The notes under the pieces: model-generated
Told to the model about the DNA's origin: nothing
Databases searched by the model: none
Seen by the model: only the letters and a program-made list of their open reading frames with translations
Made by a program: the position numbers and the translations under genes
From: Megaleporinus macrocephalus
Taxonomy: Eukaryota > Chordata > Actinopteri > Characiformes > Anostomidae
DNA length: 64,000 nt
Direction: 5' to 3'
Assembly (NCBI GenBank): GCA_021613375.1
Contig: CM038719.1
Location: 3,166,630 to 3,230,629 of the forward strand
Part shown: positions 13,234 to 24,127 of the stretch, piece after piece
Layout of the letters: every line of letters starts with the position of its first letter
Numbering within the stretch: position 1 is the first letter of the stretch

Positions 13234-15035
13234 GAACAGTGAAACACCCGCATACACACACTAATGAACACACATACTAGGGGCAGTGAAACACCCACAC
13301 ACACGCACTAATGAACACATACACTAGGGGGCAGTGAAACACCCACACACACACACACACACACACTAATGAACACACACACTAGGGGCAGTGAAACACA
13401 CACATACACACAACAAGTGAACACTGAAACACCCACACACTAATGAACACACACACTAGTGAACAGTAAAACACCCGCATACACACACTAATGAACACAC
13501 ATACTAGGGGCAGTGAAACACCCACACACACACTAATGAACACACATACTAGGGGCAGTGAAACACCCACATACACACACACTAGGGGGCAGTAAAACAC
13601 CCTCATACACACAGCAAGTGAACACTGAAACACCCACACACTAATGAACACACACACTAGGGGGCAGTGAAACACCCACACACACTAATGAACACACACA
13701 CTAGGGGGCAGTGAAACACCCACACACACACTAATGAACACACATACTAGGGGCAGTGAAACACCCACATACACACACACTAGGGGGCAGTAAAACACCC
13801 TCATACACACAGCAAGTGAACACTGAAACACCCACACACACACGCACTAATGAGCACATACACTAGGGGCAGTGAAACACCCACACACACACACACACTA
13901 ATGAACACACACACTAGGGGCAGTGAAACACCCACATGTACACAACAAGTGAACACTGAAACACCCACACACTAATGAACACACACACTAGGGGGCAGTG
14001 AAACACCCACACACACTAATGAACACACACACTAGGGGGCAGTGAAACACCCACACACACACTAATGAACACACACACTAGGGGGCAGTGAAACACCTAC
14101 ATACACACACTAATGAACACACAGACTAGGGGCAGTAAAACACACACATACACACACAATTGAACACACACACTGGGGGGCAGGGAAACACACACAACAA
14201 GTGAACACTGAAACACCACACACACACGCACTAATGAACACATACACTAGGGGGCAGTGAAACACCCACACACACACACTAATGAACACACACACTAGGG
14301 GCAGTGAAACACCCGCATACACACAACAAGTGAACACTGAAACACCCACACACTAATGAACACACACACTAGGGGGCAGTGAAACACCCACACACACACT
14401 AATGAACACACAGACTAGGGGGCAGTGAAACACCCACACACACTAATGAACACACACACTAGGGGGCAGTGAAACACCCACACACACACACTAATGAACA
14501 CACACACTAGGGGGCAGTGAAACACACATACTAGTGGGCAGTGAAACACCTACATACACACACTAATGAACACACAGACTAGGGGCAGTAAAACACATAC
14601 ATACACTCACTATTGAACACACACACTGGGGGGCAGTGAAACACACACATACTAGGGGGCAGTGAAACACCTACATACACACAACAAGTGAACAGTGAAA
14701 CACCCACATACACACACTAATAAACACCCTCATACACACACACTAAATGGCAGTGAAACACCCCCACACACACACACATACACTAAAGGGCAGTGAAACA
14801 CCCACATACACACACACACACACACACACTAGGGGCAGTGAAACACACACGTACACGTGGACACACACACTAGGGGCAGTAAAACACACACATACACACG
14901 CTAGTGAACACAAACATACTAGAAGGCACACACACTAAGGGGCAATGAAACACCAGCACACACACTAGTGGGCACACACACAAGGGGCAGTGAAACACCC
15001 ACAAACACAGTGACATACCCACACACACACACACT
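13197..15035. repeat. CA-rich minisatellite with a CTCF-like motif, derived from a SINE tail
   Basis: It starts with a (CA)n tract at 13197-13229 and continues as units of about 40-60 bp of the form ACACTAGGGGGCAGTG, then AAACACCC, a CA run, and CTAATGAACA. I count about 14 units with five Gs in the core and about 12 with four, plus some decayed ones. The five-G core matches the CTCF consensus at about 15 of 16 positions, always on the plus strand. The array runs directly into the SINE at 15036, whose relatives carry the same CACTAGGGGGCAGTG tail on this strand. Confidence 0.93.
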
Positions 15036-15188
15036 AGTCTGCAGTGAGTGCTGGGCAGCCCTATCCACAGTACCCGGCAAGCAGTTGAGGTTTAGGTGTC
15101 TTGCTCAAGGGCTCTTTAGTCGTGTCCTGTCGGTTTCAGTGAATCGAACCAGTGACCTTCTGACTCTCTAACCTTCACGACTGCCCCA
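15036..15188 (-). mobile_element. tRNA-derived SINE, head and body
   Basis: Read on the minus strand it starts GGGGCAGTCGTGAAGG and has a B-box-like GGTTCGATTCA (plus positions 15140-15150). Downstream come CTTGAGCAAGACACC and GATAGGGCTGCCC. This is the layout of a fish tRNA-derived SINE, and related copies lie at 44.05-44.19 and 46.06-46.21 kb. Its 3' side, at lower coordinates, passes into the CA-rich array. The family name is not assigned. Confidence 0.75.
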
Positions 15189-15804
15189 CACATGAAAGGG
15201 AGTCCCACTCAGGCTCTCAGGTGATTGTTTCGGAGTTGAGAACGTGACTGCAGCACCATTTACGGTGGAAACTGGAAACTGAAAAGAGGCCGGGTGTGTA
15301 TTTTCACAGATGCCAAGTATGGAAGGACAGTGGATTCCTGTGTGATTATAAAGATTTTCTCTCGGGGACAGAGAATCCAAGAACCCTGGCTATACTCCGC
15401 CACGCTCTCCAGAGCTATCTCAGGGAGGTTTGTAGAGCACAGTAGACCTCCAGAAGCTGAGGCAGAAGCAGGAGGTTGGTTGGGTTTGTTAGCACTCCAG
15501 ACTCTGAGAGCAGAGGCCAACAGTCGCCTGCAGTTGTCTCAGTCCTGCATCTGGCCTTTGTCTTCCTGGGCTTTCCAGCTGGATTTCTGTGGATTCCACT
15601 CTGATTTAGATGTTTGTGTGAGGGTTGGTAATTAAGAGTGGGCTGATCGGGAGTCCTGCAGGTCGGACAGTGTAAGAAACAGGCTTTGTTTTGGCACACG
15701 GGGTTCCTGGAGTGTTTTAGAAGGTTGTGTTTATCAGAAAAAAAAAAAAAAATTTTAATCAACAAAGAAGTAGAAAGACGTCTGGCATCAGAAATTCCAA
15801 GTGC
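15189..15804. other. Anonymous DNA with a 15-A run
   Basis: No array. A run of 15 As lies at 15738-15752. It could be a retroposon tail, but no matching body or target-site duplication is seen. The overlapping frames on both strands have no recognisable domain. Confidence 0.45.
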
Positions 15805-18453
15805 TGAACGGTTCAGGGTATCTAATGAAGTGATTGGGCAGTTTGGGGTATCTAATGAAGTGAGTGAACAGTTCGGCGTATCTAATGAAGTGAGTGGGCA
15901 GTTCGGGGTATCTAATGAAGTGAGTGAACAGTTCGGGGTATCTAATGAAGTGAGTGAACAGTTCGGGGTATCTAATGAAGTGAGTGGGCAGTTTGGGGTA
16001 TCTAATGAAGTGAGTGGGCAGTTTGGGGTATCTAATGAAGTGAGTGGGCAGTTTGGGGTATCTAATGAAGTGAGTGGGCAGTTTGGGGTATCTAATGAAG
16101 TGAGTGAACAGTTCGGCGTATCTAATGAAGTGAGTGGGCAGTTTGGGGTATCTAATAAAGTGAGTGGGCAGTTCGGGGTATCTAATGAAGTGAGTGAACA
16201 GTTCGGGGTATCTAATGAAGTGAGTGAACAGTTCGGGGTATCTAATGAAGTGAGTGGGCAGTTTGGGGTATCTAATGAAGTGAGTGGGCAGTTTGGGGTA
16301 TCTAATGAAGTGAGTGGGCAGTTCGGGGTATCTAATAAAGTGAGTGGGCAGTTTGGGGTATCTAATGAAGTGAGTGGGCAGTTTGGGGTATCTAATGAAG
16401 TGAGTGGGCAGTTTGGGGTATCTAATGAAGTGAGTGGGCAGTTTGGGGTATCTAATGAAGTGAGTGAACGGTTCAGGGTATCTAATGAAGTGAGTGGGCA
16501 GTTTTGGGTATCTAATGAAGTGAGTGGGCAGTTTGTGATATCTAATGAAGTGAATGGGCAGTTCGGGGTATCTAATGAAGTGAGTGAACAGTTCGGGGTA
16601 TTTAATGACGTGAGTGGGCAGTTTGGGGTATCTAATGAAGTCAGTGGGCAGTTCTGGGTATCTAATGAAGTGAGTGAACAGTTCGGGGTATCTAATGAAG
16701 TGAGTGGGCAGTTCGGGGTATTTAATGAAGTGAGTGGGCAGTTTGGGGTATCTAATAAAGTGAGTGGGCAATTTGGGGTATCTAATGAAGTGAGTGAACG
16801 GTTCAGGGTATCTAATAAAGTGAGTGGGCAGTTTGGGGTATCTAATGAAGTGAGTGGGCAGTTTGGGGTATCTAATGAAGTGAGTGGGCAGTTTGGGGTA
16901 TCTAATGAAGTGATTGGGCAGTTTGGGGTATCTAATGAAGTGAGTGGGCAGTTTGGGGTATCTAATGAAGTGATTGGGCAGTTTGGGGTATCTAATGAAG
17001 TGAGTGGGCAGTTTGGGGTATCTAATGAAGTGAGTGAATAGTTCGGGGTATCTAATGAAGTGAGTGAACAGTTCGGGGTATCTAATAAAGTGAGTGGGCA
17101 GTTTGGGGTATCTAATGAAGTGAGTGGGCAGTTTGGGGTATCTAATGAAGTGAGTGGGCAGTTTGGGGTATCTAATGAAGTGAGTGAACAGTTCGGGGTA
17201 TCTAATGAAGTGAGTGAACAGTTCGGGGTATCTAATAAAGTGAGTGGGCAGTTTGGGGTGTCTAATGAAGTGAGTGAACAGTTCGGGGTATCTAATGAAG
17301 TGAGTGAACAGTTCGGGGTATCTAATAAAGTGAGTGGGCAGTTTGGGGTATCTAATGAAGTGAGTGGGCAGTTTGGGGTATCTAATGAAATGATTGGGCA
17401 GTTTGGGGTATCTAATGAAGTGATTGGGCAGTTCGGGGTATCTAATGAAGTGAGTGGGCAGTTTGGGGTATCTAATGAAGTGAGTGGGCAGTTCGGGGTA
17501 TGTAATGAAGTGAGTGGGCAGTTTGGGGTATCTAATGAAGTGAGTGGGCAGTTTGGGGTATCTAATGAAATGATTGGGCAGTTTGGGGTATCTAATGAAG
17601 TGAGTGGGCAGTTTGGGGTATCTAATGAAGTGAGTGGGCAGTTCGGGGTATCTAATGAAGTGAGTGGGCAGTTTGGGGTATCTAATGAAATGATTGGGCA
17701 GTTTGGGGTATCTAATGAAGTGAGTGGGCAGTTTGGGGTATCTAATGAAGTGAGTGAACAGTTCGGGGTATCTAATGAAGTGAGTGAACAGTTCGGGGTA
17801 TCTAATAAAGTGAGTGGGCAGTTTGGGGTATCTAATGAAGTGAGTGAACAGTTCGGGGTATCTAATGAAGTGAGTGAACAGTTCGGGGTATCTAATAAAG
17901 TGAGTGGGCAGTTTGGGGTATCTAATGAAGTGAGTGGGCAGTTTGGGGTATCTAATGAAGTGAGTGAACAGTTCGGGGTATCTAATGAAGTGAGTGGGCA
18001 GTTTGGGGTATCTAATGAAGTGAGTGGGCAGTTCGGGGTATCTAATGAAGTGAGTGGGCAGTTCGGGGTATCTAATAAAGTGAGTGGGCAGTTTGGGGTA
18101 TCTAATGAAGTGAGTGGGCAGTTTGGGGTATCTAATGAAGTGAGTGGGCAGTTTGGGGTATCTAATGAAGTGAGTGAACAGTTCGGGGTATCTAATGAAG
18201 TGAGTGGGCAGTTTGGGGTATCTAATGAAGTGAGTGAACAGTTCGGGGTATCTAATGAAGTGAGTGGGCAGTTTGGGGTATCTAATGAAGTGAGTGGGCA
18301 GTTCGGGGTATCTAATGAAGTGAGTGGGCAGTTCGGGGTATCTAATAAAGTGAGTGGGCAGTTCGGGGTATCTAATGAAGTGAGTGGGCAGTTCGGGGTA
18401 TCTAATGAAGTGAGTGGGCAGTTCGGGGTATCTAATGAAGTGAGTGGGCAGTT
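15805..18453. repeat. 30-bp minisatellite, 88 copies without length change
   Basis: The unit is GTTCGGGGTATCTAATGAAG plus TGAGTGGGCA. From 15811 to 18450 there are exactly 88 units of 30 bp. The main variants are linked: units ending GAACA are followed by GTTC, while units ending GGGCA are followed by GTTT or GTTC. Other variants are AATAAAG and TGATTGG. Both strands stay open in some frame because 30 is divisible by three; one CAG-to-TAG change at 17039-17041 splits the plus frame (10-residue unit VSNEVSGQFG). I judge it non-coding: there is no start context, no domain, and replacement changes are as common as silent ones. Confidence 0.97.
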
Positions 18454-18507
18454 ATTAGCACTCTTCAGTTACAGTTGATCTGGAGTAGCGATTCTCAAAC
18501 AGAGGGC

Positions 18508-19070
18508 AGTGCTTCTCTCTCTCTTTCACTCTCTCTCTCTCTCTGTCTGTGTGTGTCCCTCTGTCTCTCTCTTTGTCTCTTTGTTCATTTCTCTGTCCCC
18601 TGTCTCTTTATCCCTCTCTGTCTCTCTCTCTTTCTCTTTGTGTCTCTCTTTTTTTGTTTATCTCTCTGTCCCCCGTCTCTCTCTCCCTCTCTGTCTCTCT
18701 CTCTCTCTTTGTTCATCTCTCTGTCCCCAGTCTCTCTCTCTTTCTCTTTGAGTCGCTCTCTCTGTCTCTCTCTCTCTTTGTTCATCTCTCTGCCACCCCC
18801 TCTCTCTCTCTCTGTCTCTCTCTCTTTCTCTTTGTGTCTCTCTCTCTGTGTCTCTCTCTCTCTTTGTTCATCTCTCTGTCCCCCTGTCTCTCTCTCCCTC
18901 TGTCTCTCTCTCTCTTTGTGTCTCTCTCTTTTTGTTTATCTCTCTGTCTTCCATCTTTCTCTCCCTCTCTGTCTCTCTCTCTCTTTGTTCATCTCTCTGT
19001 CCCCAGTCTCTCTCTCTTTCTCTTTGTGTCACTCTCTCTGTCTCTCTCTCTCTTTGCTCATCTCTCTGTC

Positions 19071-19113
<43 letters not shown>

Positions 19114-20150
19114 TTCTCTTTGTGTCTCTCTCTCTGTGTGTCTCTCTCTCTTTGTTCATCTCTCTGTCCCCCTGTCTCTCTCTCCCTCTGTCTCTCTCTC
19201 TTTCTCTGTCTCTCTTTTTTCTCTTTGTGTCTCTCTCTTTGTTCATCTCTCTGCCCCCTCTCTCTCTGTCTTTCTCTAAGCGTCTTTCTCTCTTTGTCTG
19301 TCTCTTTCTGTCTCTCTTCCCCGTCTCTCTCTCTGACTCCTCTTTCTCTGACTCCTCTTTCTCTCTTTCTCTGTCCCTCTCTCTCTCTCTCTCTCTGATG
19401 TCCCTCTCTCTGTTTCTCTCTGTCCGTCTCTGACCCCTCCACAGTGAGAGTGTGTCTGTCTTGCCCCTTGTCCACTGTCTGTCCACTGTCAGTCTGTCTG
19501 AGAGCAGTAGACGGTGGAATCTCTCTCTGCTGCTATAGCTGTGTGAATTTAGCTCTCCACTCTTTCTCTTACTCTCGTTTTTCTGCTCTCCTTCCTCCTT
19601 TATTCCTCTCTTTCTGCCTGAGGTAAACGACTGATCTGGGACAGACGGCTCTCCCTTGCGCTCTGGCCTACTTCAGCAGTGTCCTCTCTCTCTCTTTCTC
19701 TCTGTCCCTTTCTCTGTCCCTCTCTCCCTCTCTCTGTATCTCTTTTTCTCCATCCCTGTATTGCTTTCTCTTTCTCTCTGTCCCTCTCCTCCTTTTTTCT
19801 GTATCTCTCTGTTTCTCTCTCTGTATCTCTTTTTCTCTCAGTCTCTCGGTCTCTCTCTCTCTTTTTCTCTCTGTATCTCTCTCCCCTTTTCTTCTCCTCC
19901 GTCTCATCTCTTTTCCCCTCTCCATCCATCTCTGTCTGTCCTGCGTTTCAATCCGTCTCTCCTCCGTTCTCTCTCTGACTTTGTCTCTCTCTCCTTTTCT
20001 CCTTCTCTTTAACAACTCTTTTTCTCTCTCTCTTTCTCTGTCTGTCTCTCTCTCTCTTTTTCTCTTTGTCTGAGAGATTTTCTCCCTTTATTTCTCTCTC
20101 TCTTTTTCTCTCCCTCTCTCCTTCGCTCTCTCTCTGCCTCTCTTTCTCTT

Positions 20151-20189
<39 letters not shown>

Positions 20190-20197
20190 TTCTGTAC
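18508..20197. repeat. Long polypyrimidine (CT-rich) tract
   Basis: About 1.7 kb of CT-rich sequence, interrupted by mixed sequence at about 19438-19676. The first part is a loose tandem array with the themes TTTGTTCATCTCTCTGTCCC and GTCTCTCTCTCCCTC. Frames rich in SLSL (plus) and RERE (minus) are low-complexity products. Confidence 0.93.
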
Positions 20198-20282
20198 GAA
20201 GATGAACTTATTCATGGCAATCAGGCTGAGTGTTTGGCTTGAGCTTCCTGTGCTGCTTCCAGTCTATTAGCTCTAATTGCGA

Positions 20283-20403
20283 GAGTGTGAGAGAGAGAGA
20301 GAGTGAGAGTAGGAGAGAGTGTAAGAGAGAGAGAGAGTAGGAGAGAGTGTAAGAGAGAGTGAGAGTAGGAGAGAGTGTGAGAGATGCACCAGAGGAGAGA
20401 AAG
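20283..20403. repeat. Polypurine (GA-rich) tract
   Basis: Units such as GAGAGTAGGAGAGAGTGTAA. It follows the CT-rich tract by about 85 bp, so the strand asymmetry flips. Confidence 0.9.
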
Positions 20404-20504
20404 AGAGGATGGGAGTGGGGCAAGAACTCTCCCAGCAGTCACCACTGCATCATCAAAGTGCAGCTATTTTTAGAAGCAGATGCTGTTTTAGGGAGCTGGC
20501 CGGC

Positions 20505-21830
20505 CCAGATCAGCGCTCCGAGCCCAGCCTTAGCGTTCCGAGCCCAGCCTTAGCGCTCCGAGCCCAGCCTTAGCGCTCCGAGCCCAGCCTTAGCGCTCCG
20601 AGCCCAGCCTTAGCGCTCCGAGCTCAGCGGTAGCGCTGCAGGCCACTGTTAGTGCTCCGAGCCCAGTGTTAGTGCTTAGCGCCTAGTGTTAGTGCTGTGA
20701 GCTCACAATTATACTCCAAGCCCACCGTTAGTGTTAGCGCTCCAAGCCCAGGGTTAGCACTACAAGTTCACTTTTAGTGCTCAGAGCACTTTGTCAGCAC
20801 TCCACACCCAGCATTAGCGCTTTGAGCCCACCGTTAGTACTCTGAGCAGTGTAATAGCTCTGAGCCCCACATTAATGTTAATGCTCTATGCCCACTGTTA
20901 GCACTCAGAGCCCAGTCTTAGTGCTCCAACCACAGTATTAGTGCTCTACGCTCACTATCAATGCTCTGAGCCCAGTGTTAGCGCTGTGAGCCCACCATTA
21001 TACTCCAAGCCCACCATTAGTGTTAGTGCTTTAAGCCCACCATTAGCGCGCCAAGCCCACTGTTAATGCTCAAAGGCCACCGTTAGCAGTTTGGGCCCAC
21101 CGTTAATGCTCAGCACACAATGTTAGTGCTGTGAGCCCACTGTTTTTCTCCAAGCTCACCGTTATACTCCAAGCCCACCATTAGTGTTAGTGCTCTAAGC
21201 CCACCGTTAGCGCTCCAAACCCAGTGTTAGCGCTCTGAACCCAGCATTAGCACTCTGAACCCAGTGTTAGCGCTTTGAGTCCACCGTTAGTGTTCTGAGC
21301 ACAGTGTTAGTGTTAGTACTCTGAGCACACTGTTAGTGATAGTGCTCTGAGCACACTGTTAGTGTTAGTGCTCTGAGCACACTGTTGGCACTCAGAGCCC
21401 AGACTTAGTGCTCCGAGCACAGTGTTAGTGCTCTAAGCTCACTATTAATGCTCTGAGCCCAGTGTTAGCGCTATGAGCCCACCGTTATACTTCAAGCCCA
21501 CCATTAGGGTTAGTGCTCTGAGCGTACCATTAGCGCTCCAAACCCAGTGATAGCGCTCTGAACCCAGCGTTAGCACTCTGAACCCAGTGTTAGCGCTTTG
21601 AGCCCACCGTTAGTGTTCTGAGCACAGTGTTAGTGCTCTGAACCCACTGTTAGTGTTAGGGCTCTGAGCACACTGTTAGTGTTAGGGCTCTGAGCACACT
21701 GTTAGCACTCAGAGCCCAGTCTTAGTGCTCCGAGCCCAGTGTTAGTGCTGTGAGCCCACCGTTATACTTCAGGCTCACCATTAGTGTTAGCGCTCTGGGC
21801 CCACCGTTAGCGTGCCGAGCCCCTGCGCAG
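20505..21830. repeat. 20-bp minisatellite, regular then degenerate
   Basis: The left part (20512-20630) is a clean series of CGCTCCGAGCCCAGCCTTAG. To the right it decays into units with GTTAGTGCTCTGAGCCCA and CCACCGTTA themes, with larger blocks containing TTATACTCCAAGCCCACC recurring several times. The gradient from clean to diverged suggests recent growth at the left edge. Confidence 0.92.
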
Positions 21831-22365
21831 GCCACTCTGCAGATCTGCTGGGTGGTCAGATTCCTGCAGATCTGCTGATCTTATGCGAGGTGTAAATTGC
21901 GCTCGCAGGGCTTCACAGAGATGCTGTATCGATTAACTCACTGACTCTATAATGCAGCTCTTCTCACGAGCAGGTTCCACCCACGTTATCACTGATGTGG
22001 GTCGGTCAAAAACATTCACGCTCGCACTTCCTGTTCGTATTTACTGAGAACACGGATGTTGTGATAGCAGCCGTATAGCAGGTCAGAGCTGCCGGCGTTA
22101 CAGGAGATACTTCAGTGGGAAATACTGTAAATAGCAGTCGATCAATCAGAACACGTTTAGTTCTAACTAGTTAATTATCTCTAACTAAGCAGGTCAGACT
22201 CGTCTCTGCTGCCCACTTCGTGCTGAATGAACACAGAAGATCTGCTTTCTCTGATCAGGAAGAGACGGAATGAAGTCATTCCTTTCTGTCATTGATTTCT
22301 GTGTGATTTGAGTCGGTGGGGCGAAATTTTACCAATCAGGGTTATCAATAAGTATCCCCAGCCTA
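21831..22365. other. Anonymous single-copy-like DNA
   Basis: Mixed composition with a small local repeat of CAGATCTGCTG near 21840-21880. No feature can be assigned. Confidence 0.45.
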
Positions 22366-23260
22366 AATTGTCCCTCTGGGGTCAATATGGGTTTTATCTG
22401 GGCTGTATGGGTTAAAACATGGGCTCCAGCTAAGTTATAACTTAATTTTTGGGTCCAGCTGGGTTATAACTTTGGGGCCCAACTGAGTTATAACCTGGGG
22501 TCCAGTTTGGTTATAACCTTTGGCCCCAGTTTGGTTATACCCTTCGGTCCCAGTTGGACTACAGTTGTGGGTTCCAGTTAGGCCACAGTTGTGGGCCCCA
22601 GTTAGGCTACCACTAGGTTACAGTATGGGACCAATTGGGTTATAACTTTAGGGCCCGGTTGGGCTACAGTCGTGGGTCCAAACTGGGTCAGTTTGTGGGC
22701 CTTATTTGGGATACAGTCAGTTAGGCTACCGCTGGGGGTCCAGCTGCTATAACTGTGGGCCCAACCGGGTTATAACTTTGGGGCCCAGTTGTTCGTCCCG
22801 CCTGTGTCAGTTTGTGGGTCCCATATGGGTTTTATCTGGGCTATATGGGTTGACACATGGGCTCCAGTTAAGTTATAACTTTGGGGTCCAGTTGGGTCAT
22901 AACTTCGGGGTCCATCGGGGTTATAACTCTGGGGCCCAGTTTGGTTATAAATTTGGGGTCCAATTTGGTTATGACCTTCAGCCCCAGTTAGTCCACAGTT
23001 GTGGGCCACAGTTAGGCTACCACTGGGTTACAGTATGGGACCAATTGGGTTATAACTTTAGGGCTCAGTTGGGCTACAGTCATGGGTCCAAACTGGGTCA
23101 GTTTGTGGGCCTCAGTTAGGCTACAGTTGTGGGCCAAAAGATGGGTTACCATTGTGGGCCCCAGGAGGATGCCATTGTGGGCCCCATTTGGGTCACTGTG
23201 GTGGGGCTCAGTTAGGCTACATTTGCGGGTCCAGCAGGCTTTCAGTTATTTCTGTTTTGA
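22366..23260. repeat. About 22-bp degenerate minisatellite (family L, copy 1)
   Basis: Units such as GGGTTATAACTTTGGGGCCC and CAGTTGGGCTACAGTTGTGG repeat with heavy divergence. A related array lies at 61931-62440, and the two also share the sequence that follows. Confidence 0.85.
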
Positions 23261-23470
23261 CTCTGGGGCCAGTGGATGATTGACATTTGCTCATTAGTGG
23301 CCCACATGGACAAATACACAGGGGCACATATAGAGCCAATGGACAAATCTTAGTGGACCAAACCAGCTGAGTTACCTAAAGGGACCCAACTGGCTGCCCA
23401 TCTATAACCCATGTGGGGAGCCCAAGAACATGTTGACTGGGCCAGTAACCAGATTCCAGTACAGTATAAG
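23261..23470. mobile_element. Non-tandem flank shared with 62.4-62.64 kb
   Basis: It shares the themes GCCAGTGGATGATTG, GTGGCCCACATG, AAACACAC/AAATACAC, TTAGTGGACC and ACATGTTG in the same order as 62440-62640. The tandem array and this flank therefore look like one dispersed unit. Confidence 0.6.
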
Positions 23471-24127
23471 ATCAGTGGTGATTAATGCCAGGATTACATT
23501 AAATGTACACACTCTAGAGTTACACTCACCTATAAACTTTAGATCATTCTGATGTGATTTCCAGAGGATACGTCTTCAAGATCATTTCTAAGCAATGCTC
23601 GTATTTAATTGGCTGAATGGGCTTACCTACCAATGCGGCCACCAAACCTATATTCTTGTCGGACCCTCCGAAACAGCAGTCCTGGCCCCGCTATGGACCA
23701 CATTAGAGTATTTTTGTCATACTAACATCTTTCTTGCTGAAATTTACTCTCTAATTTAGATGAAAAGGACTCGATAGGCAGATGTGCTGAAGTAGGGCAA
23801 ACAGCCAGCTGCTGTCAGTGCCAGAGGGGGACGTTGAAGATTGGATTAATGAGAATTGAGTAAGAAAGTATTATGTAAAGGCACACGGGCAGTTCTTTGA
23901 TTCTCACCAACTGGAGAATAATATGGCTGGACAAACACAAAAGCCTCAGTGTGTCAGTTTGACACTCCTCTCTTCTCGTGTCTGGACTCGCTCAAAGAGT
24001 CTGGCGGTCTGGCGGCCTGGCGGTCCCAACATTACAGCTTCGGCTATTAACCAGGCAGCTCTGATCAGAGCACCGCGCTGTTAAATAACTCTTATTCTCA
24101 CCCAGAGCAACAATCAGAGGCAGAGTA
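23471..24127. other. Anonymous single-copy-like DNA
   Basis: No array or exon recognised. A small TCTGGCGG repeat lies at 24000-24025. Confidence 0.45.

Noticed and set aside
15036..15188. Functional tRNA gene
   Set aside because: A B-box-like sequence is present, but there is no cloverleaf, and the body and tail are those of a SINE.
15686..18478. Two long plus frames of a 10-residue repeat (VSNEVSGQFG) as a repetitive protein gene
   Set aside because: The frame is open only because the unit is 30 bp. The minus strand is open for 327 codons as well. There is no signal peptide or domain, a stop splits the frame, and variants do not favour silent changes.
18475..20215. SLSL-rich and RERE-rich open frames
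   Set aside because: Simple translations of CT/GA tracts in several overlapping frames.
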